Source: Limonium bicolor (taxonomy: Eukaryota > Streptophyta > Magnoliopsida > Caryophyllales > Plumbaginaceae). From it: a stretch of DNA of 64,000 nt. This document shows positions 10,030 through 22,887 of this stretch, piece by piece. The notes under the pieces are model-generated. The model saw nothing but the letters and a program-made list of their open reading frames with translations, did no database searches and had not been told where the DNA came from. Location of the stretch: positions 103,184,046-103,248,045 of the forward strand of contig CM041777.1 in NCBI GenBank assembly GCA_023374045.1, written 5' to 3'. The position numbers and the translations under genes are program-made. Within the stretch, counting starts at the first letter, position 1, and each line of letters starts with the position of its first letter.

Positions 10030-13000
10030 CCCATAAAGCAAATTGCGAAATAATGATTATAATAAGAGGGGTCGTCGCCTTTCTTTTTCTTTTTTTTTTA
10101 GCGTGCGTGCCAAAATGAAGCCGCCTTTTTATAAGCTTTCGAACCGATTTTTCAAGCATTTTAGAAAAACAGGCCAATCTTCTACAAAAAGTTTCCAACG
10201 ACATTTCTGTTTCAAAGCCATCCCTTTTGTTTATTCACTTATTTTACAATCTTATTCTTATTTATATTCCATTCATTTATTTATTCGTCTATCCACTTTT
10301 TGTTATATTTTATTTTATTTTGCCATTTACATTAGTGGTTTTATTGTCATTTCAATTTATACACTTTTATTTTCAGCTCACAAACACAATCCACACTTGA
10401 TTGAAGTCTGGTCCAGCCTAGTCCCTTAAACCCATTCCAACTCCAAACATTGGACCTAGAGGCCCAAACAAAAGCCCAAACCCACTCAAAAACCCTAAAC
10501 CCCACCCTCTCATTATAAAAAACAACTTGTACAGTAGAGAGCAGGGGGGCAGCCGGACTTCCATCTTCATCCACCGGTTTTATTTGGCCGTTCTTCCATT
10601 TCCGAAACAAGAACAGTAGCCGCATCTCATCCCTAGTGAGAGAAAAACAAAAACGTGAGCCTTCTTCTTTTGGACTCTCGACCTGCACCCGAGAATTTAC
10701 ACCATCACCGTCATTGAGAAAACTTCCACCAGATCACCACCCCATTCCTTTAAGCCTCAACCCAGCTCGTCGGAACTTCCCCGGATTTTCGTTCCACCAG
10801 CGCGGTCGACAGTGTAAAGTCTTTGCTCCATCTTCTCCTCTATCTGAAACTGGTTTCGAGCTCTTCGTCCCTTTTCCTTGCGTTTTTTTTCAATTAAAAC
10901 CAGCACCAGGACTTCGAATCGCCATTTCGTATGTCTCTGTCTACATTGGAAAGCAGAATCTCTTTTCCTCCCAATAATCTCGTTTTACACTGTCACTGAA
11001 GGGATTCAAGAGATAGTTACAATCTCCCCGCGGTGTCGGGACTGTTTTCATAATCAATTGGTGTAACCTGTTTCACCCGGTTTCTTTCTTTTCTCTCTGC
11101 GACTGATTTCGACCCCTTTCTATATTCCTGTTTTAATTTGGGTTATGAGTGCCCATATGATGAACACCAAGCTCACCATGGGCATCCGGGTTCAAGAAGT
11201 GGTGCGAAACTGCAAGCTCTGTTTTATGTGTGTTTAGAGACATGGACGGATATCTAGTTAAGCAGTTTTCTGTGGGTATCAGTTCGATGTTAGCATATAC
11301 TCTGATCTCTTCTCTTTCTCTGTATGTTGCGTACCCTTTATCCCTTCAATGGTGTTAGACCTTTTGATAAGTGCGCAAACAAATACCAAGTTCATCATTG
11401 GTTTTGAGTTCCATGAAACTGTGTAAAGAAAATGAAATACGAGCTCCGGATGACTAGCTAACGACAGACTTTCTCCCTTTCTCTCTTTTGTTTTTCTTTG
11501 TTCTCTCCCTTTTGCCTCGTATCAATTTTCATTCTGGTTTTTGAAAGAAATCGTCTCGTTTCTACTTATTTCTGGATCTGCCATCAATTTTCTAGTATTT
11601 CACCATCGGTTTTACCAAAGAAATCCGGATGTTGAGGGCTAAACGAAAAAGAGGGCTGCAGTTTACTGGAGTTCAATTTCAAAGACGATACTGGCTTGTT
11701 GTACCCCGTTCCCGTTTGTTTTCCAAATCTGACTGTTTTTCTTATCACGTCTTTTGCGTTAATCTGAATCCATGAGAGGTTTCAGGATTTCTGAAAGTAT
11801 TTGGAAACGAGATAAGGATCCCCAGTGTCTTCTCCCGTTTCTTATCGTTTGATAGTGTGATTGTGATTTTCTCTGCATTATTTTTCGGATAAACTGTAGT
11901 AGTATCGGTGAAGAAGAAATTTCAATCCTATCGGACTACTCTTGAGCTTCAAGCTGGCATCCCTCCTCTTAAGTCCATTTCCCTTACGTATTGAACATCC
12001 CTGGTTCTATATATGTATATATGTGTGCTTACCCTGTTGCGAAATGAGTTCTTTACAGGTACTAGAATCTCACGAGCTGGTGATTGTCCTGATAGCACAA
12101 CTCTTGTCAGTATGTTGTTTTCTGCTTCAGTCCTACGGATTATAGCTCTACTCCCTAACCACATTATGCCTTCTTTTTTTTTCCTCTTTTTTTGGGTCGT
12201 TATCTTACCCGACCCATCTCAGGGAAGGTAGTAATCCAGAATGAGCCGACAATCGGCCAGCACATTATTCATCATTTTCACTTCTGTCTTGTACATTCGA
12301 TTATGGATACGTATATTTGTTTAACTCGTGGATGTGTCCTGTTTTGATTTGTTCCTTTCTCCGCAGAAAAGAGTTGCTCTCTTCCCGGGTACTACTTTCT
12401 GAACTAAGCAATCTTAGGCTATGGTGTTTAATGTGTATTCTTGAAATGTAATCTGCGTACACTCCACATTCTTTTAATGAACTCTATTGTACATCTATCT
12501 TTGCGTTTTGGTTGAATATACGAGCATACTCCTCATGCAATCCTCTGCCCGTTTTGAACTTGTACACCTAGTACAGACTTTTTTTTTCTTCTTCTTAATT
12601 ACTAGTAAGAGAGTTGAATGTCTAGTATAGGGCCTCTGCGCATACTCTGGTGATGGGTTTCAAATAAAAGTGGGATTAATTATTTGTTAATCTGCTATGC
12701 CATGTCTGTATTGATCTTTTTCTTGGATTCAATCTGTAAGTCGTCTATGTTATTTGCTCTTGATCTATCTTTGTGCTGTACATATCCACAACTTCCATTC
12801 AGCTTTATTTTTTTTTTAATCCATCTTTGTTTTGTTTATTACTAAGCCCTAGTTATTAGACCTTAGGACCAAACCTTAGGATAGAGGGTGAACCCTAAGA
12901 TTTAGGTGAGCCATGGTCCCACCTAATAAATTGGAGGATCCCTAGACCCAAACCACATCTTATTATAATAACATGTATTAATAAAAGCACTTTCTCAAAA

Positions 13001-15783
13001 TTCATCTCAATTTGATTCATCATTTCTTCCCAAATTTTTCAAAGCCCATCAAAGCTCAAAACAACTCGAACAAAAAATCAATCTCGGCCCAAAACCCAAT
13101 CTCAGCCCAAGTCCAATCTCGGCCCAAAACCAACAAGCCCACAATCGGCCCAAAACCAACAAGCCCATAGTTGGCCCAAAACCAATAAGCCCACAATCGG
13201 CCCAAAACCAACAAGCCCACAATCGACCCAAGTCCACAAAAGTCAAAACGATTTGACCTTGACTCGAACCTTTGACCAAGTCCAAGTTTGACCTTGACCC
13301 CACTTTGACCAATCTGAACTTTGACCTCGACCCAACTTTGACTCGGTTCAACTTTGACCAACATGCACTTTGACCTCGACCCAACTTTGATTCGATCCCA
13401 CTTTGACTCGGTCTAACTTTGACCCGATTCGCTTTCCAACCCCAACCCAAATTCAATTCATACCCAATTCATTTAGCTCAATTCAACTCAAACCCAAATA
13501 CATTTCATTCAATCCACACTCAACTTGTAAATTCCTTTCAAAATTCAAAACCCGAAAAGAATTCCAATCCATCATTTTATTCAAACTTCCTAAAAGTTTT
13601 CAAAAGAAGTCATTTTGTGGAATTTTAAAGGAAAAACTCTTCTCACATCACAGAAAACTCTTCTCAAATGCAGAAAGTTCTTCTCACATACACAGAAAGT
13701 TTTCTCCTAAAACATTTCTCAAAATCAGTGCTTCTTTACTGAGAATTCCGAACAACTTTCAAAGTTTTCTAACTTAGTTTTCAAATCCAAGTAAATTGTT
13801 TTCGGGGAGCAAGAAATGTCTAACCCCTTCAAAACATTTCCTCCATGGTTAGAACATTACTTGTCTTCCTTCCCAAAATAAAAATCCGAGGCAGGGCACT
13901 GGGGTTATAACCTTCCCTTGTCACAGTCTGGATCTCTTTAGGCGGGGCATTAGGGTGACAAACCTCCCCTAATTGCAGCCTAGATTTTTACAAGGCGGGG
14001 TGCTAGGGAAGTAACAACCTTCCTAGTTGCAGCCGGGATTTTAGAATCATCTAACTCCCTTCCGTTCGATTTCAATGTTTTCGGTTTTTAACGTTTTTAA
14101 ACTCGGGAGTTAGAGACGTTATTAGGGTTTGACCTAGAGTATCCCATTCATGATACTTCTCTCTAAATCCTATTTTTCGACATAAATTCATTGCCCCATC
14201 TTTCGAGCCTCGACACTTACCATTAATTTAGTGTCGTGTTTGAGGGGGTACATAGGGTAATCCCTTGGGATTATCCGCCCTTTTACAACAAAAAATGATT
14301 TTTTCGATTTTAAAAACTTTAAGAGAGACAATTTTGACAATCATTCCTCCGAACAGTTCAGTCCACCATCATCTCAGTCTAAATTCGAAATATCCCAAAA
14401 CCTCAACCCTTGTAGATTCTCGAACCCGAAAAACCCGGGATCTCTACTCAAACTTCAATCGTCTCACACACTCAAATTATTATCCAAACTCAAATCATTC
14501 CAAACTTGAAACATCTCCTGAATCCCAACTTCTTCCAAACTTCTATAGTCTCATAGGCCCGAGTGCCTCACAGTCTCAAAACATCACAATTTCTCCACAA
14601 ACGTCTCACAGGCCCCAGCGCCTCACAGACTCAAACACTTCAACCTCTTCCACCATTTTAAGATTCAAACGTCTCACAGACCCGAGCGTCTCACAGGCCT
14701 TAACATCTCATTACTCCCACTACATGAACATCCCAATCGTCTCATAGACTCGAACATCTCACGAACTCGAATGTCTCACAGACCCGAGCGTCTCACAGAC
14801 TCAATCATTCTGAGATTTCAATGCCTCACAGACCTGGGCGTCTCACAGACTCTAACCTCCCAAAACCCGAAACTTCTTGAAACTTCGAATCCTTCTAAAT
14901 CTCAAACAATACAAATATCCTCAAGCTCCACAAACATCAAAACTTCCAAAACCCAAACATTGCGTGAACTACGTAAGGTCTGATCTCAACAGGGAGTTGA
15001 GTACGTAGGCAACCCACACAGGGTGCGACCCCATTCCAAAAAAAAACCCCTTTCCCCCTCTAAGGTGGCTCTCGTACTTCTCAAAATGCTCAAACCTTCT
15101 TCGGCTCCCACAAACTTCAAACCATCAGACTCCAAGTCTTGTCTATTCACTCAAGCTCAGACATTTCCCAAATCTGCATTTCATACTCATCCGAATTCCT
15201 CAATTCCCTCTTCTAGGCGCTGGCTTGGCAGAAAAGCTCGCCTCACTCACTCTCTCTCTCCCTTCTCATCCTAATCCTATCCTTGGCTTTTAAATGAATC
15301 TCTTTAATAAGGTTTTGAAAGAAGGCAATCCCGACAATTGGAGACCGAGGTTTCCTCGGGCACCAATCCGAAGTCGTGGTCGTTGCCACTTCTAAGGGGT
15401 GTAACCCAGTGCGAACCCACACGGAATCTCTAGTATGATCAGATAAGTCCCTATCCATAGGCAACAATCTCAGAGTCAATTAACGGTTCGTAGAACCCTC
15501 TTTCCCTTTCCTTCCTAGTTCTTTAGGTCAAACTAGGTGGCGACTCTAGTCAATCCCGCCTTATAGAGGCACAAGTCCGCGTGGGGCCCATTGAGAGCGG
15601 GTGTAGTGCTCACTAGCATTCCCCTTATGCTCTCTGGGAAAGACGGACGATAGAGTAGGTATTTGAGGGATGCCAAGGTGACAGGTTTTCACCCTCCACA
15701 GAATGGTATTTTAGGATCTAGGCTTTTCAGTCAAGAACCATATTTAGATAGACCCCCCTCATACCGAAAAATCACCCTCCACA
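10008..15783 (+). repeat. 3' LTR of the Tat-like element, complete, 5.8 kb
   Basis: It runs from TGTAGACACC to CTCCACA, and the last 3.16 kb match the left LTR. A TATA-like sequence lies at 10,514-10,520, followed by a C/T-rich leader. The unpaired 2.6 kb at the left belong to the LTR half that lies outside the window for the 5' copy. The flank after it begins GGATG. Confidence 0.9.
10514..10520 (+). promoter_or_regulatory. Putative TATA box of the Tat-like LTR
   Basis: TATAAAA in the context CTCTCATTATAAAAAAC, about 500 bp into the LTR and followed by the GC-richer leader at 10,540-10,700. The placement fits a U3/R boundary. No experimental support. Confidence 0.5.
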
Positions 15784-17731
15784 GGATGATTTCTTGCTTC
15801 AAGACTTAGAAGATTTAGCTAGGAAAATTACATTAAATTGGTGTTAGAACTTAGAACACCATTAATGGAGCTTTGAAGCTCTAAGGAATTAACTATCAAA
15901 TGAAGAAGAAAAGATAGGGTAGAAGGACTTACACAATCGGCTGGGTGTGAGCAAATGAGAGCCTAGCTCACGTAAGGTTTAAGGAAGGAATGAAAGGAAT
16001 CAAATTGGAAATAATTGGCATGTCACATGGTATTATTTTATGACTTGTTTTTGATTATTTTGATTTCATAAGTGACTACAAAAGTCTCTCAATTGGACTA
16101 GGCTTACGGCTGTATGTCAAGGAAATAATGGAGGCTTTGCTTGTTAATGGAAACTAGAAGACAAAAAGCAAGGTAGGTAGGTATTCTACTTTGAATTTTA
16201 TAAGGCAATCAAGCCTCATTTTTCCTACATGAAATCGGCTATAGTGCTGTACAAGGTCTTTGATTTTTGTTTGTATTGAACATAGGCATGTGTATTGTTA
16301 GGTGGCTGATTTATTTGACTAATTAATGAGGCAATCAATCCCCCTTATTCTTTCAAGAAATCGGCAGCACATGCCATGGGAATGGGTAGTTTTCATTGTT
16401 TATAGTCTTGTACAAAAGGGTTAGACCTAGTACTTTACTTTTGTGTATTTAAATTCCTTTTAACTTTTCCTAACTTTTTCCTTGTTGTTTTCTTGTAGGA
16501 AATCGGTGGTGCAAGCCTTCCTTGACTGATTATTATTTGACATTATTACATGGTACATGTAGGGATGTGTCACCATTCCATAAGTCAATTTACAACTAAA
16601 AACTAGTCAAAAATCACCTAAAATGGCGCCGACAATGTGGACCAATTGGGATTGATTTTTGATTTAATTCCAGTCACATTATATTGTACTAAGACCATAT
16701 TATAACATGTTATATGTCACAACATTTAATTTGTACATTTATACTAAGGTAAAAGATGAAAGTTCTAAGGTAAAAATGCTGATTTTAGGTACATTTTTTA
16801 TGATAAAATCGGCCCTGGTTGTCTTATGTGCTTAGCACTGGCATTAATTGATTTAGATGGTCAATTTACCCCCTTTTAAGATTATCAACTCGTGGCTCCT
16901 CAAAAGCTTCAAGGTAATTGCGTAAAACACGTTTTTATGACACCCGAAGGTGCGTTTTGTGCTTTAAGAATATTCTGGAAAATAAGTAGTCGCTATGAGT
17001 TCCAAGTGTTTATTGACATTGTTTATAGTCCATAATAATATTTTAAGGTGTTACATTGAGTTATATGGGGTTATATCAACTCATATCTCAATTTCCGGGC
17101 TACCAGGACACTCCCGGGCAAAATAGGAGCGTTAAGAAATTCCCCTGAGTACTTTGTTTATTTTTGAGAAAGTATCTTGAGCATCCTCTTTAGAATGATG
17201 AATATTGATGATAGGAACTCTAAGAATGAATTATATAGGAGTTCGTGCCACCTCGGCACTCCTCCGGGGCATTCCCGGGCCTTTATGGGGCCCTCATCGG
17301 GAACTTCCGAGCACTTTGTATTTAACTGAGAATTTAGCATGAGAAATTCATCTTATATGTTTAATAAAGTGTTGTGGTGCATTTTGAATGAAGTTTAATG
17401 CTTTATTTTATTTTATAAAATATTTCCGGGACTTTCGAGTCTTTCGGGCCCTAAGGGAACTCCCGGGCATTTTGTACTTTTACTCAGTTCTAACTGAGGT
17501 CCTGTGTTCTAAGGGTCATATAATGATCCTTGATTAACTTCATGTGAGTCTTATAGCTTATATAATTTGTTTAGTCTTAAGGTCCGGCTTAACGCCCGTT
17601 TATGACCTTAAGGAGTTTAGGTGCGTTTTTAACGCCTAACTGTTTATATACTTTTTTCTCAGGGTTTAATAATCCCCCAATTAATATATATTTCCCTTTT
17701 TTCATTATTCAAAGGTTAGGGGTATTTCATA
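15784..17731 (-). repeat. LTR remnant F, interrupted by the Tat-like element
   Basis: The right end GGGGTATTTCA (to 17,731) is the reverse complement of the terminus TGAAATACCCC that starts LTR A at 22,888, and matches the right end of solo LTR D. F is therefore read as a minus-oriented LTR of that group. Its other end would lie left of the window because the Tat-like element sits inside it. No coding sequence is seen. It carries a degenerate GC-rich repeat (CTCCCGGGCA words near 17,110, 17,270 and 17,458). Right of it, Copia gag/protease-type sequence begins. Confidence 0.5.
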
Positions 17732-17829
17732 TGTCATCTATGCAGACAACCCGGCCATCACGAGGCCAAATGTTACAGAACACGCTTTATGTGACAATGA
17801 TAATTAAAAAATTGGACTCAAATGGGTAA

Positions 17830-19440
17830 TAAAAACGATCATAGAATAAAATCTTTTGGTGGAAATGGGTCCAAATGTTTTTGGAACCCTAATTCCACTC
17901 AACTAACTTGTTAAGTGCAGAATCGAGTGGAACGGGACCCCTGCTGGTACATCGACAGTGGGTGCTCTAAACATATGACAGGAGACAAGTGGAAGTTCCT
18001 CTCATTCGAATCAGGAAGCCAAGGAACAGTTTTCTTTGGCGACAACAAAAAGGGAGAAATCATCGGTGTGGGTAAGGTTGGTTTTACTTCTAGTTATGTC
18101 ATTGATAATGTCAATTTAGTTAATGGGTTAAAATTCAATTTGCTTAGTGTATCTCAAATTTGTGGCAAAGGAAACTCAGCTCACTTCTATTCTACACATT
18201 GTAGCATAGTGAGTTTGAGTGATGGAAAAAAATTGTTAAGAGGTCAAAGATGGACAAATGTGTACGTAACAAGTCTGGAGGATATTGACAGTCTATATCT
18301 TCCATGCTTAACTGCTTCAGTAGATGACTCCCATTATGGCACAAAAGACTAGGGCATGTCAGCATACAATTGCTAAGAAAACTAATCAAAAATCAGTTGG
18401 TTAGAGGTCTCCATGAGATTAAAAAATCTGAGACAAATCTATGTGATGCCTGTGTGAGAAGTAAACAAACAAAAGCTTCTTTTAAAACAAAGAACATGAA
18501 GTACATCACTGCCACTTGAGCTACTTCATATGGACTTATGTGGACCAATGAGAATTAGGAGTTTTGGAGGAAATTGATTTATGTTTTTTATTGTTGATGA
18601 TTACTCACGATTTGTGTGGACAATCTTTATTGCTTCCAAAGACGAAGTCTTTGAGAAATTCCAAGCATTTGCAAGACAAGTCCAGGCACAACTCAATCTC
18701 AAAATCAAGGCCCAACTGTCTGATCATGGGTCAGAGTTTGAAAATCAAAAATTCATGGAAATATGTGATAAATATGGAATCAAACACACCTTTTCAGCAC
18801 CTAGAACACCTCAATAAAATGGGGTGGTTGAACGCAAAAGCAGAACATTATAGGAAGTAGCTAGAGCTATGCTATTAGGGATCAGTCTTCCTCAAGTTTT
18901 TTGGCAGAAGTTGTGGCAACCGTCTGTTACATCACAAATAGAATGCACATTCGACCTATCCTCAACAAAACTCCTTATGAGCTGCTAAAAGGAAGAAAAC
19001 CAAGCATAAGCACCTCCGAATATTTGGTTGTAAGTGCTATGTCCATAACAATGAAAAGAAATCCCTAGGAAAGTTCGATGCCAGGAGTGATTTGCCAATA
19101 TTTCTTGGATACTCGGAAAGGAGTAGGGCATACAAGATTTACAACAAAAGAGCTATGAGAGTAGAGAAGAGTGTGCATGTAGTGTTTGATGAAACTGAAA
19201 ATCACGAGACCAAAGAATTTGAAGAGGATGAAGCATTTAGATTTGATCTAGCTAGGCAAGATCACACAGAAAACAACAAAGATGAGTCACCGACTGAAGA
19301 ACATGTGCCCGACAGGTCAACGACTGGTCAACAACATGACCTTGAAGGAAATAATGGTACCGAATATCCTTTATCACCATCAACTATCCATCAATCTCGA
19401 ATCCTGTATAAGAATCATCCACTAGAAAGTAGAGGAGTTT
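17830..19440 (+). pseudogene. Copia gag end, protease and integrase (pseudogene)
   Basis: The protease motif WYIDSGCSKHMTGD lies at about 17,945-17,986; its DSG triad is the catalytic signature of Copia aspartic protease. It is followed by the pre-integrase zinc region (GHVS, then CDACVRSKQTKASF near 18,450-18,483). The integrase core has the three acidic positions in HMDLCGP, LSDHGSEF and NGVVERK (about 18,525-18,835). The C-terminal part (FLGYSERSRAYKIYN, about 19,100) continues to NHPLES near 19,430, where the frame meets foreign sequence. At least four in-frame stops and two or more frameshifts (for example at about 18,350, 18,510, 18,815 and 18,905) make it non-functional. The element would have cut its own polyprotein and inserted its DNA. 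Confidence 0.88.
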
Positions 19441-22139
19441 AATAACCTAATATTTTATTGAATTAATATAATTTAAATAGTAAATATAAAGGAAAACATG
19501 TACGGGTAAATCAATATATTTTGAATCTAAGGTTATTGTGATTTAGAAACAATAATAAATAAGTCCGAGGAAGTTAAATAAGTAGGTAGGGTGATGAGTT
19601 TAGTAATTTGGAATTTGAATGTCGAATTAGTGTATGTTTGGTTAGATATCCGGTTAAAGTAAAAGTCTAAGGGGGAAGGTCACGTCGAACTAGGTCATTA
19701 ATTTGCTAAGTTGGGAAAAAAATAAAGTCTAATAGGTGGGTATGGATAGATGAAGGGGTAACTTGGTAAGTTGGTACCTCATAATCAGTTAGTAATGGTT
19801 AAGTGTTTGCGTGACAAAATTTTAGTTGACTTGCAAAAAAAGGTAATAAGTAATGTTTGTTCATGAATGTATTATGTGATATTCAATTATATAGTATTTA
19901 TTATAAAATATTTTGTTTCATTAACATGATCTAACATAATTTTTAATGTGTTAGTTAACAAGTTAATGAGTTTGGGTCGTTTAACCCATATTTAGTCAGC
20001 TCGGTCTAAGTCTTGACCCATACCCTATTGGGCTTCCTATATCCAACCTAATTAGGTTGATCAAAGTCTAGATGGACTCTGTTAACCAATAAGTTATTGA
20101 CCTTGGGCCACACTAAGAGAGTAGGGTCTTGGAGAAAGACCCGTCTTAAAATGAATGAGGACTAGTATATTTAGAAGCAGTAATTAAAGATTGGGCCTAA
20201 TTAATAAGAGTCTCTTAACTTAATTAGAACTATAGGAAATGAAATTAAGCTAAGAGTTAAAGTGGTTAACCTTGGGTCTAGACAACTGATCTGAATTAGA
20301 AGAAAAGTCTACCTTTAAAGCAATTATGGATCGAGTCTAATAAGAAGAGATATGTGTTAGGTTAGAATCAAATGTAAGATTTAATACCTAACAAAGAAAG
20401 AAAAGTCCAAGGTTATTAGTGAGATTGACCCTGACGATGGTGGACTCCAGAATTTAGGGAATTTATTAATACATATAGCAAGTGATGTCACTCTAATTGA
20501 TTCAATCTAAAAATGGAAACTTATATTTATATCTTCCTTTCAATCTAGGATTTGAGTAATGGGATGCACATGGCTAGATTTGGATGCTTGGATGTACATA
20601 GCTAGATTGGATGATTGGATGCACATGGCTAGAACAATATATTCTAAGCTGCATAATCCAAGTATGTTATCATGACACCTGAATGACCCGAGGTTTGCCT
20701 TGGGTTTGTGTGATTGTTTGAATGGTTGATAAGAAGATATGTTTGTTTATTTAACAATATGGTTATGCCAGCATGTGGTGTGTGTATGAGTAACAAGAAG
20801 ATATGTATGTTAATTCGACAATATGATTATATTCACAGGTGATGTTTTACAATGTTGGAATGTTATGTTATTTTTGTGTCTTGAACATTTATGTAAACTT
20901 ACATAAAATAATACTATATAGTATGAAGAAAACTTGTGAAATGATGATTAAGGAAACGAGTTAAATGTGGGATTTAATATTCACTATGTTTATACCCAAG
21001 TATACTTACTTAGGCAACGATATGGAAGACCGTTATTAAACGACAAAGATTATTGAAGCAAGTATTCAAGAGATAAGTTACCTAAGAACAATTCTTAGGT
21101 AACCAAGTTGGTGACCATTTGTAAATGGTGGGTTTGGATATTTTATGTGAGAAATCCAGGTACGACTTGGTCACGCGTTGTGTACACTAGTAGACGTGCT
21201 CATCTACACGTTGGTAGTCCAGATAGTCCTAATGGGACGTTGGCCGGAGCACCCCGTCTGGTGGTTGGGCTACTACCCGTAGGTACCCCGCCTTATAATA
21301 GGGAGATGTATCATCCTAACCATGATGATACATTAGGATTATGGGATAATGAATATAAGGTACAAGCTACCACTACAGTATGCTTATGTATTTAATATAT
21401 AATATGAGATAATGAACGATCTCATAACCATACACTCATTAATTGGTGACACAGGTGCCCTGAGGCTTGAAACACTAACACGAGCTCAATTTGGTTAATG
21501 TTTGCCTTTACATGATCATTGATGTGAGCTTGTCTATGAATGGTGTGAGCAACCTATATGTGCTTGTTATTATCAATGCTACCTGAGATTGGTTTACAAC
21601 TTGAATTCATGATGTAGTTGGTTATTGTTGCTTAGTTATATTATTCTCGTATACATGCATGCCATAGGCTATAACTCTGAATGAAATAATTTGAATCGCA
21701 TGTTAACTTCGACCAAGTAATCTAAGTGTAAACTGAAGGGGTTCTAGAGTTGCCTAATAGCATACTCAGCAATTGGGCTGGCCTCCCCAATCAATGTTTT
21801 TACTGGTTTGAAGATAAAGACACTCAACCGGAGAGCGGGGTAGGGTAGATTGGGTTGGTAATTTTGGAGTTGTCACTATTTTGATTATGTATCTATTCTG
21901 GAATACAGATGTATTTGGTTACAATTGTAATATAAGGACAAGTAATGTAAATGTTGTGGTAATTATATCTAATCATGCACACCGTTTTATATAATTTATG
22001 GTAGCCTTGTTGTACAGCAGGTGTGCAACGGTGGTGACATCCCGTAGGGCTAATTTCTGCTGCTAACTGTTATTAAGTATTTAGTGCGAATTACAGGGAC
22101 CGCGCAAGATGTAATGATTTAGAGATAAGAGATGTTACA
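19441..22139 (+). repeat. LTR-like sequence G replacing the Copia reverse transcriptase
   Basis: It lies between the integrase tail and RNase H, where about 1.5 kb of RT coding sequence should be. It has no protein motif. The right part has an LTR-like layout: words such as TACCCGTAGGTACCCCG near 21,275, GCATACTCAGC near 21,760 and GGTGACATCCCG near 22,033, ending ATGTTACA at 22,139, like the GGTGTTACA terminus of LTR A. I cannot find a matching TG start or target duplication on the left, so it appears truncated there, and the event combined insertion with deletion. Confidence 0.45.
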
Positions 22140-22760
22140 TTATCTTAAAGGATCCATGAATCTTGGACTCTTTTATCCAAAATTTACTAACTATGATGTT
22201 GTTGGATATTCAGATGCAGACTATGGTAGATCTATAACTTATCGAAAGAGCACGTTAGAGACAACATTCTTTGTTGGATCATGCTTGATCGCATGGGGAT
22301 CAAAGAAACAACAAAGTGTGGCAATCTCAACTGCGAATCAGAATACATAGCTGTAACAAGTTGTTGTGCTCAACTTTTATTGCTTAAACAACAAATTGGT
22401 GATTACGGTGTCAAAACTGGTACGCTACCTATTGTGTGTGATAATACTAGTGCTATATCTATCTCCAAAAATCCAGTACATCATTCTCATACTAAACACA
22501 TTGATATAAGGCATCATTTCCTTATAGATTGTTGTGAAAAGGAACTAGTTAGGTTAAAATATATTTCAACTGAGAAACAACTAGCAGACATCTTTACCAA
22601 GCCATTAAGTACAGAAATATTCAATAAGATTATTTATGATCTCGGAAGGATATTCATTAATCACGATTTGGCTATCTTTCAACTCTTACGACCAGTCACC
22701 AACTGGTCAGCAACACCTCAAGCTTGTCGTTCAACGGTCTTTGTACAGTTTAATGCATGA
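22132..22760 (+). pseudogene. Copia RNase H (pseudogene)
   Basis: MLHYLKGSMNLGLFY is the usual junction between RT and RNase H. GYSDADYG (about 22,205) carries the first catalytic Asp, then KKQQSVAISTA and ESEYIAV. ADIFTKPL near 22,585 is the standard Copia pol ending. A single-base frameshift at about 22,338 separates the two halves. The domain degrades the RNA strand during reverse transcription. Upstream RT is absent, so the fragment is dead. The final 40 codons (to the stop at 22,760) lie outside the conserved domain. Confidence 0.85.
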
Positions 22761-22882
22761 ACGTTATATCAAACGACTACTTGAAACAAATATGCCAGCT
22801 AGTTCACAAAAGTAATTCTAGAATAGGGGCGTAACATATTGAATCCAAAAAACCACAACGGATCGATGACCGAACGGTCATG

Positions 22883-22887
22883 ACCGA
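22883..22887. other. Target-site duplication of element A, left copy (ACCGA)
   Basis: ACCGA directly precedes the LTR terminus TGAAATACCCC. The same five bases follow the far end of element A at 55,850-55,854. Confidence 0.9.

Larger units (their letters stand above)
1..15783 (+). mobile_element. Non-autonomous Tat/Ogre-like LTR retrotransposon, 5' end cut by window
   Basis: Positions 1-3157 repeat almost base for base at 12,626-15,783, so they are two LTRs of one element. The primer binding site follows the left copy, and a purine-rich tract plus a TGTAGACACC terminus precede the right copy, giving + orientation. The right LTR is complete at about 5.8 kb; the left one starts outside the window. 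The 6.85-kb interior has no gag, protease, RT or integrase in any frame, so the element needs an autonomous partner. Very long LTRs, a TGGCGACTC-type PBS and tandem repeats before the 3' LTR are typical of the Ty3/Gypsy Tat/Ogre lineage, but assignment rests on these features because no protein is present. It is inserted in an older LTR remnant (15,784-17,731). The left target-site duplication is not visible. Confidence 0.85.

Noticed and set aside
10636..10977. 113-codon + frame in the Tat-like 3' LTR
   Set aside because: C/T-rich leader-like sequence after the TATA box; no domain. It may be a leader peptide at most, with no support.
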